Assembly (NCBI RefSeq): GCF_910592395.1
Contig: NC_088326.1
Coordinates: 3,043,001 to 3,107,000 of the forward strand
DNA: 64,000 bases
From: Lineus longissimus
Taxonomy: Eukaryota > Nemertea > Pilidiophora > Heteronemertea > Lineidae
Direction: 5' to 3'
A program made the translations under genes and the position numbers. Positions 57,961-64,000 of the stretch are shown here, piece by piece (position 1 is the first letter of the stretch; the number at the start of each line of letters is the position of its first letter). Under the pieces are notes generated by a model that saw only the letters and a list, made by a program, of their open reading frames with translations, did no database searches and was not told the origin of the DNA.

Positions 57961-58370
57961 TATCTCAGCATAAATTAATGATAGTGTTGAGAAAGCACTG
58001 TAGATAGCGTTTGCGAAAAACAACCTTGTCAGGCAAGGGGGCAGATGACGTCATTGAAGTATTAGCCATTCCGTTGTTTTCGCACGTAAGACGTCTCAAG
58101 TGTGTCTTAATCGCGTGGGCTGAAAGCAAAATTACGAGGCGAGCGAAAAATGAACACGGCATCTGGTATCGCAAAAATACATGAAAAATGCCCTTGAACA
58201 TTTCCACATCATCTCTGAAGAGAATTAAGTGATAGCATATTTTTGCTCGCGTATGTGTTATTGCTTAATAGCCTCTACGCACCTAACCTCAGGATGCTAA
58301 ATTCACAAACCCTTCACACGAATTTCGCCCTTTATATCTTCAGCTGAAAGCGCCCCCTGGATGAGAGGCC

Positions 58371-60505
58371 ATGAACGTGGACGGAGTTCTGAAGGAGGCG
58401 GGAGGATATGGGCGCTACCAGTCCTACATGCTGATACTGATGGGGATTTGTGTTCTGCCCTGCTCACTCTACGACTACTCATTCGTCTTTATAAGCGGGC
58501 TACATCAAGATTATTGGCAAGTATCATGATAATAATCCCCGATTAACTGTTACCAGATCGTTCAATAATTGATCATTGATCAGTTTTTAACCCTTGTCGG
58601 TTTTACTACAAAGTTCATTCCTATGCTGCAAATTGAATAAATTTACGCAGAACAGAAAATCAGCAGCTTGGCTAGGCACTGTATCACCGACAGGGGAAAC
58701 ACTACAGCCCGTAGCACACTAGCCGCCAACTTCGGCGTTCATAGGCGTTTTTTGCCGCAAGAGTCCTGAACGCCTGAAAAATCCCTAGTCTGCTACGAAC
58801 GGCGTCGGCGAACGCGACTTGCCGCCACTTGCCGCAACTAAACGCCAAATATCTAACATGTTTGATTTTTGACGCGTGTCGCCGCGTTTGAACGCAAGAA
58901 GAAGCCAGGTGTGCTACGGATTGCCGCCTGAATTGGCGTCGGTGGCGAGGCGATGGCCAATCACTATGCGTCTTGATGTCACATGATTACAAAATGGCAG
59001 CCTTAAGTGGCGGAAAAGACGCTACTGGACGCCGATTCTCGGCAGGTGTGCTCTGACCGGGATCCACTGGCCGCTAACTTCGGCGTCGAGAGGCGTCAGC
59101 TGAACCCTTCTTGTCGCCAAAGTTGGCGGCTAGTGTGCTGCGGGCTTACACACTTAAAACATTTCAGGGCCGTGTTCAACTTATTGGTCCAAGGGGGGGG
59201 GGGGGTGGGTGTGGATGGAACACCACTTTTCGTCTGTCCAAAATCGGCATGAAAAACACGTTTCCTTGGAGACAACTGGGGTCGGTGCATAGTAATAGTT
59301 TCACCATTTAGCGTGGTACTCCTGGTGACTTGAATTACCTTAACTACCTTTAGGTGCTACACAGAGGAACTACAGAATGTCAGTCGATGGGAGCAATGGT
59401 GGCTGAGCATACCGAATTGGACAGACTTCAGGGACGTGGAACACCATAGCAAATGCATGAAATTCGCAGACATGAACTTCTCCCATGTCAATTTTTCGAT
59501 AGTTTACGATAGCTTCAATCGGACTGCTTTAGAGGAACGTCACCAAAGGACTGCTGCGTGTGATAAGTGGACGTTCGATTTAAGTTCCTTCAATCACACG
59601 CTTCTAACTGAGGTAAGTCTGTTACGATAGCGAATTTCTTTTACATCATTACGTTATTCATTGCCCCTTACCCCGCAGTCAAAAGAATTGAGGCCTAGCG
59701 GTCTATTGTCTTCATACAAAGCCTATTTTATCAAAGCGTTATCAGGGCAAATCGTGATAATATCGGCCCCACAAAACAACTTTCATGAGGGTCGATATGA
59801 ATGGAACAGCTATTTTAAAATGGCGATAACAGCGCGACATGCAAATACACATGTAATGAAAACAAAAGAACGGAAATTGAGTGTGTTATAGTAAACGGCA
59901 AATTGTTGATTAAACTCTAAGCATTTTTTGTCTTAAAAATCCCGGTACACATCTCACCGGTTCTTAGGTCTCTTCACTGGCTCCCGGTGAAGCAGCGTGT
60001 CATTTTCAAGGTCCTCCTGATGTGTTTCAAGGTAGTCCGGGGTTATGCACCTGCATACCTGAGCCTCAAACATGTTGAGAGGCAGCGTGTCACCAGGTCA
60101 TCTAATGACACGTCATTGGCGTGTATGCGGATAAAGACAGGATTCGGTGACCGCTGCTTCTCATCATGTGGTCCCCGGTTGTGGAATGCCCTACCGGAGC
60201 ACATCAGGGGGGCGGACGCGCTGCTTGCTTTTAAACGACTCCTAAAATCCTGGCTTTTCGAGGAAGCATTTCTTGGTGGGGAGGTAGCGCCTTGAGCAGG
60301 TTTACCTGGACATTGTTGATTGATTGATTGATTGATACTTTCCACTAGGATCCCCCAATTTTACAAGTTTTGAAAATATCGAAACTTCTACTTCTTTGCA
60401 GTATGCTCTTACGTGCGACAAACAGTACATCCTGGTGCTGATAGACCGTCTCTACATATTCGGTCAAATGGTAGGCGGGCTCACATTTGGCCTTTTCGCA
60501 GACAA
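58371..60505 (+). CDS. SLC22-type organic ion transporter, 5' part (3 exons)
   Basis: Exons are 58371-58516, 59354-59612 and 60402-60505; phases agree. Exon 1 gives the N-terminal cytosolic stretch and TM1 (YQSYMLILMGICVLPCSLYD) and ends GLHQDYW. Exon 2 is the large extracellular loop between TM1 and TM2 typical of SLC22, with several N-glycosylation sites (NVS, NWT, NFS, NRT, NHT) and spaced cysteines. Exon 3 gives TM2 (LIDRLYIFGQMVGGLTFGLF) and ends in AD, the start of the conserved DRxGRR loop. The remaining ten membrane segments are not found before 64000, so the gene is either cut by the window or broken. Intron 1 has a GC donor. The acceptor at 58343 shows an upstream untranslated exon exists. 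Intron 1 holds a MITE, intron 2 a retrotransposon end. Confidence 0.8.
58706..59146. mobile_element. 441-bp MITE with 32-bp TIRs, in SLC22-like intron 1
   Basis: Ends AGCCCGTAGCACACTAGCCG and CGGCTAGTGTGCTGCGGGCT are inverted over about 32 bp with two mismatches. TAC is found on both outer sides, so a 3-bp target duplication is possible, which would suit a PIF/Harbinger-like origin. A second inner copy of the end (CTGGCCGCTAACTTCGGCGT) lies at about 59068-59087. Confidence 0.8.
59946..60340 (+). mobile_element. 5'-truncated L2/CR1-like retrotransposon end
   Basis: The frame reads HISPVLRSLHWLPVKQRVIF, then CFKVVRGYAPAYLSL and GPRLWNALPEHIRGAD, ending LKSWLFEEAFLGGEVAP and a stop. This is the conserved tail of the reverse-transcriptase ORF in L2/CR1-type elements. 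It ends in a (TTGA)n tail (TTGATTGATTGATTGATTGA). The reading frame is still open, so this insertion is recent. It lies in intron 2 of the SLC22-like gene. Confidence 0.85.
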
Positions 60506-60634
60506 GTAGGTACTTTCCTCAAGTATTCCACGTAGCCTTAGTCCCGTTTTGATATCGTGGTGGCTTTCGTGTAGCGCTTTTCAATGACCAGTGTCTGTGT
60601 CAAAGTACTTTACAAAAACTGTCTCCAGTGACAT

Positions 60635-60994
60635 TGGGTTTACATAGAGTTTACGCAGTATGTCACTTGTAACGTGTCACTTCGAACGAACATGTCATTT
60701 CCAAAGTGCAGGCTACATAAGAATCACGATGTCACTTTTTACCCATTTGTCATGTCATGACATTATTTCAAACTGTCGTCACTTTAATAACGAACATGCT
60801 CATGACAAATACCTGAAATGGCATGTGAAACGTAAAAAGCGACAAGAGACACTTTGACATGTTTAAGTAAGATTACTGAGAAAAGCAGTCAAATTGTGCA
60901 GAGCAGCACAGCATTTGCTGTAACGTCCAAATGCACCAAAAGCTAACGGCAGTTCTTCTAACGTGTACCCGTGTACAAACTCTATGTAAACCCA
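60635..60994. mobile_element. 360-bp TIR element (TGGGTTTACATAGAGTTT family)
   Basis: Left end TGGGTTTACATAGAGTTTAC and right end ACAAACTCTATGTAAACCCA are inverted over 18 bp. Internal phrases (AATCACGATGTCACTT) are shared with 51211-51580. Confidence 0.7.
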
Positions 60995-61290
60995 TCCTCA
61001 TGGACTACAGAACTGACTATACTCTCTGTTAATGAAGCCCTCATGGAGTGCAGAAGTGCCCTGGAAAAGCTACCACTGCGCTAATAGGGTAAGATAACTG
61101 ATAAAAGCAGCCGCATATTGAGCCGAGCAGTGCAGCATTTGCTGTGACGTCCAAATGCAGCAAACTCTAACGTGTACATGTAAACTTCATGTAAACCCAT
61201 CCTCATGACTGCAGATGAGACTAGAAAAAGCAACAAGGTGCTTTTGAGTACTGAGAATACCAGCCGTATTGAGCCGGACGGAGGAATCTG
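60867..61290 (+). repeat. diverged direct duplication of about 200 bp
   Basis: The text TAAGATTACTGAGAAAAGCAG...CAGCATTTGCTGTAACGTCC...TGTAAACCCATCCTCATG at 60867-61060 recurs at 61089-61290 with about 80% similarity by eye. The first copy includes the right end of the TIR element, so the duplication came after that insertion. Confidence 0.65.
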
Positions 61291-62033
61291 GTGCTGTAAC
61301 ACACACATGAGGTTGTAATACAAACACTAACTACAAAAATCTATCCTGGCTCATCTCCAACCAGGGTTCGATCCAACATTACGGACATGCTGCGGTCTCT
61401 AGAAAAGCCGATAATTTGGTAATAACTTATTATTGCCGCGCTGTGTGGGGTTCGTGTACGGAGTTTTCCACTCTCTTCATAGTCCATCATTGCTAGAAGC
61501 CCGTGACCAGGGATGTGGGTCTTCTTCTTCATCAGCGTTCGCTCTGCCCTTTGAGGTGTTCTCCAGGGAGTATTCCTCCTCCGAAGCGAGATGATTGTTT
61601 TACGTGCAACTACGGTTGGGCGCCAGTTGGCTATATTGGCCTAGTGATCCGTTTTTGGCCAGAGGTAGACTCCACGCAAGCTATACATGTTTCTCACTTG
61701 GTGGGGTCTTTTGTTTGCTCTGGTATAGACGTCAGATACAAGGCTAGGAACCTTTGGTTTTACGTCTGATGCGAAGGACTGTGAAACGCCTGGAATTTTC
61801 GTTTCTCTTCCTGGCTCTTCACAGTCAGATGTATGAGGATGTTGAAGCAGTGGTATTACATGTAGTTGCGGATCGATTTATAAACTACATGTATCATGCT
61901 AACACGAGCAGAACACGGAGTCATACATAACGGAGTTGAAGGCATTGTTTACATGGAGTCCAATCGCGGGGTCTCACTACTCGCGATCACTGATGAGCGA
62001 GATGATGAAAAGCCCCACCTCACAATGAAAAAG

Positions 62034-63080
62034 TTATAAAACAGCCATCAGTTCACTTGACGATTGCGTCATTGAAATTGCAATGTCTGAAGTGTTCGCG
62101 ACGGAAACTGTACTGCTTCGACGCGTCTTAAAAAGTTTTCGAAACGCCCAACGAAAGTCTTGATTTCTGTAAGTGTAGATCAGGGGGTTTAAGGCAGACG
62201 ACAACAGGATCAGAGTATATCCTAAACTGTCCAGGATGACCAAAGTTGCATTGTAACCATGGTTGCAAATAATGACCGCCATAATGCAAAATCCCGTTCC
62301 CCAGCAGAGTAGGAAAATGACAGCCATTATGCAGAGCAATTTTGCTGCTTTTAAATCCCTGATTACACTTGGTTTATGTCCTCCTGCGTGCTTAATCCTG
62401 TCTTCCCTAACAATCCTCAGAAAGTGTGCCTTCGCCACCAGAAAAATATAAACATATATTCCAAGCGTGACACACGATGCAACGCACAAAATGGCCGCGC
62501 AGGAAACGACCTGCACTTCCGACATGACGTACAATGGGAAACACCCAGTTCTCCTATCCCATTGGTTAACGCCAAACAGAGGCAAACACGAAGTAACCAA
62601 TAGCAGAAACGCTACTGTTGCTTTTACAGTCAAGATGCTTTTGGTTCTCACGATCTTCGGGTACCGATACGGCCAACCGATTGCAATTAGCCTGTCCAAA
62701 GCTATGAACAACAGGTCGAAAACGGACAACCCAATGCAGAAGCTTATGATGGAAATGTTAACTAGGCAAGCGTACTTCTTTCGGAAGAAGATATGTCCAT
62801 GGACTTCAGCTATACCGAATATCGAACTGAGACCGAAAAGTATGTCTGCCAACGCTAGACTTGCGAGAAAGAAGTTGGTTTTTTGGGCGCGTATTCTCCG
62901 GAATCGGCCGAATGAAATCACAACCAGACTGTTTCCAAAGAGGATGCATAAGATTAGGATGCATTGTAGGAGGATCAAGATGGACGTACCGATCGGGGTG
63001 TATGATGCAGTTATCGTTCGCCATGGGCTGATTGTGACACTTGGCATTTGGTCTCCATATCGAGTTATGTTATAATCCAT
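62034..63080 (-). CDS. class A (rhodopsin-family) G-protein-coupled receptor, 348 aa
   Basis: A single uninterrupted frame encodes seven membrane segments. TM1 has GNSLV, TM2 SLALADILFG, TM3 a cysteine (KYACLV) and ends IALDRLIAI (DRL in place of DRY), the second extracellular loop has the partner cysteine (TGCFPL), TM6 has LLCWGTGF (the usual CWxP proline is missing), and TM7 SALNPLIYTY matches NPxxY. Helix 8 is RNQDFRWAFRKLF. The short N-terminus has an N-glycosylation site (NIT). The C-tail is Ser/Thr-rich. The TM2, TM7 and helix-8 phrases recall the adenosine/amine/melanocortin group, and lophotrochozoans have many such intron-free orphan receptors, but the ligand cannot be inferred. It may lie within an intron of the SLC22-like gene on the opposite strand. 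Confidence 0.95.
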   Translation of the reverse strand: MDYNITRYGDQMPSVTISPWRTITASYTPIGTSILILLQCILILCILFGNSLVVISFGRFRRIRAQKTNFFLASLALADILFGLSSIFGIAEVHGHIFFRKKYACLVNISIISFCIGLSVFDLLFIALDRLIAIGWPYRYPKIVRTKSILTVKATVAFLLLVTSCLPLFGVNQWDRRTGCFPLYVMSEVQVVSCAAILCVASCVTLGIYVYIFLVAKAHFLRIVREDRIKHAGGHKPSVIRDLKAAKLLCIMAVIFLLCWGTGFCIMAVIICNHGYNATLVILDSLGYTLILLSSALNPLIYTYRNQDFRWAFRKLFKTRRSSTVSVANTSDIAISMTQSSSELMAVL

Positions 63081-64000
63081 CTTGATTGCGATTGTTTTGC
63101 AACATCAGCTGCGGTCCACAAATCGTTCTCATGTTGTCAAAGACGAAATATAACAGGATGGAGATGTTCGAGTTTGCACTCTCGTCATATTGGCACTCGA
63201 GTTAATGATATGAGGTCTTCAACACAGTGTTTACAGTGTCTCCTCCTCTAACACTGAAAACACAGCACATTTTCTCGATATTAAAAAATAAACGATATCT
63301 CTTTTGATTCTGATCAGATAACCTCTTTCGTCACACTTAACCGCTTGCTGTTTGTAGACTGTTGAGACAACGTGATGGCTGTGAGAATACACAAATGTGA
63401 CCCACTGACTTGAAACGAATTGACGGTCGTTATTCACAATTTGACGATAGTAATTCACAATTTTAATTGCGAATTACAACCGTCAATTGTTAAAAAATAA
63501 CGTAGACATATGACAAATTCACGCACCTCCAATAACATGTAAATAAAAAAATTTAAGTACTGGTATACGTTAAGCTTAGGATTGGTTTTGGTGCTTTGGT
63601 GGCCGCTCTCTTCATACTGTTATCAGACAAGCAAGTATTGCCGTCTGCCATCAAAACCATTGCCAACACGAATGTGCCATCTCCACGCAAAGTACCACCA
63701 CGATATTGATACAGTCACATCTATAAATTGTGTTTTATCGCCAACGCTTTTCCCCAGCGCTGGTAATCAAATTCGTACTGTGAACCTAATACGTGTATTG
63801 TTTTAACACTTCGGGTGATAAATTGTTGCTATGATGACCAGTGTTAGACTAATAGTTCATCGATCCGACTACCAATACGAGAAATGGTGCGGCCGGACAA
63901 AGGCAGGTTTTTTTAGCAAATGATATATCATCATTTGATGGGAACTACATAATTGGACTTCTTTAGGCGATGATCAGAATGTGATTCGGTGATAATCATA
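63081..64000. other. region upstream of the GPCR
   Basis: Presumed 5' UTR and promoter of the receptor. AT-rich, with a short palindrome (GAATTACAACCGTCAATTG / AATTGACGGTCG, about 63418-63490). No SLC22 exon seen. Confidence 0.35.

Larger units (their letters stand above)
60506..62033. other. region between the SLC22-like exons and the GPCR
   Basis: No further SLC22 exon was found. The region holds a TIR element and a duplicated block (separate entries) and, at 61500-61780, text with SINE-like character but no clear boxes. The GPCR 3' UTR should end here. Confidence 0.4.

Noticed and set aside
62467-63075. 202-codon plus-strand open frame
   Set aside because: Antisense to the GPCR coding region, with no motif of its own.

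Overview
This is a eukaryotic (metazoan) nuclear window. It has spliced genes with GT-AG introns, a tRNA-Tyr gene with a short intron, a class A GPCR with an intron-free coding region, and many interspersed repeats (tRNA-derived SINEs, 3' ends of L2/CR1-like non-LTR elements, and at least six families of short terminal-inverted-repeat elements). The proteins are animal. ACATGTA-type words are frequent, and one long repeat starts with a GCTCACCT hairpin followed by a (GTC)n run. Both are familiar from marine lophotrochozoans such as molluscs and from some other marine invertebrates. I infer a marine invertebrate, probably lophotrochozoan, and cannot name the species.

Layout. 1-3.9 kb: SINE and MITE copies, no convincing gene. 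3.9-11.3 kb (+): a secreted cysteine-rich protein gene in four exons; its 5.6-kb first intron holds a (GTC)n repeat, a pseudo-tRNA and a good tRNA-Tyr gene. 11.3-18.5 kb: mostly non-coding, with a SINE, small tandem duplications and an E2F-like promoter candidate. 18.5-26.0 kb (+): an ankyrin-repeat gene, 395 aa, with about one repeat per exon. 28.7-32.7 kb (+): a complete seven-exon PTER gene, whose first two exons have decayed duplicates beside them. 33.8-35.3 kb: tandem repeats and nested MITEs. 37.1-43.0 kb (-): a complete twelve-exon FAF2/UBXD8 gene. 44.0-44.8 kb (-): the first two exons of an unrecognised gene. 45.2-47.2 kb (+): a secreted PAN-like protein with a Thr-rich repeat stalk. 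47-57 kb: gene-poor, with one possible first exon at 51.6-51.9 kb. 58.3-60.5 kb (+): the 5' part of an SLC22-type transporter, with a GC-AG first intron and decayed copies of its first coding exon upstream. 62.0-63.1 kb (-): a class A GPCR.

The genes do not form a pathway; this looks like an ordinary gene-dense piece of a repeat-rich invertebrate genome. FAF2 (ER-associated degradation adaptor), PTER (amidohydrolase fold) and the ankyrin gene appear intact. I found no new multi-gene system. The most unusual signals are two independent cases of first-exon tandem duplication with decay (PTER and the SLC22-like gene), the nested MITE complex at 34.4-35.3 kb, a 300-bp tandem repeat that carries a perfect AGGTCA direct repeat in each unit, and a palindrome array directly upstream of the ankyrin gene's likely first exon.

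Exon coordinates were read by eye from splice consensus, reading phase and, for FAF2 and PTER, remembered family sequence. No search was run.
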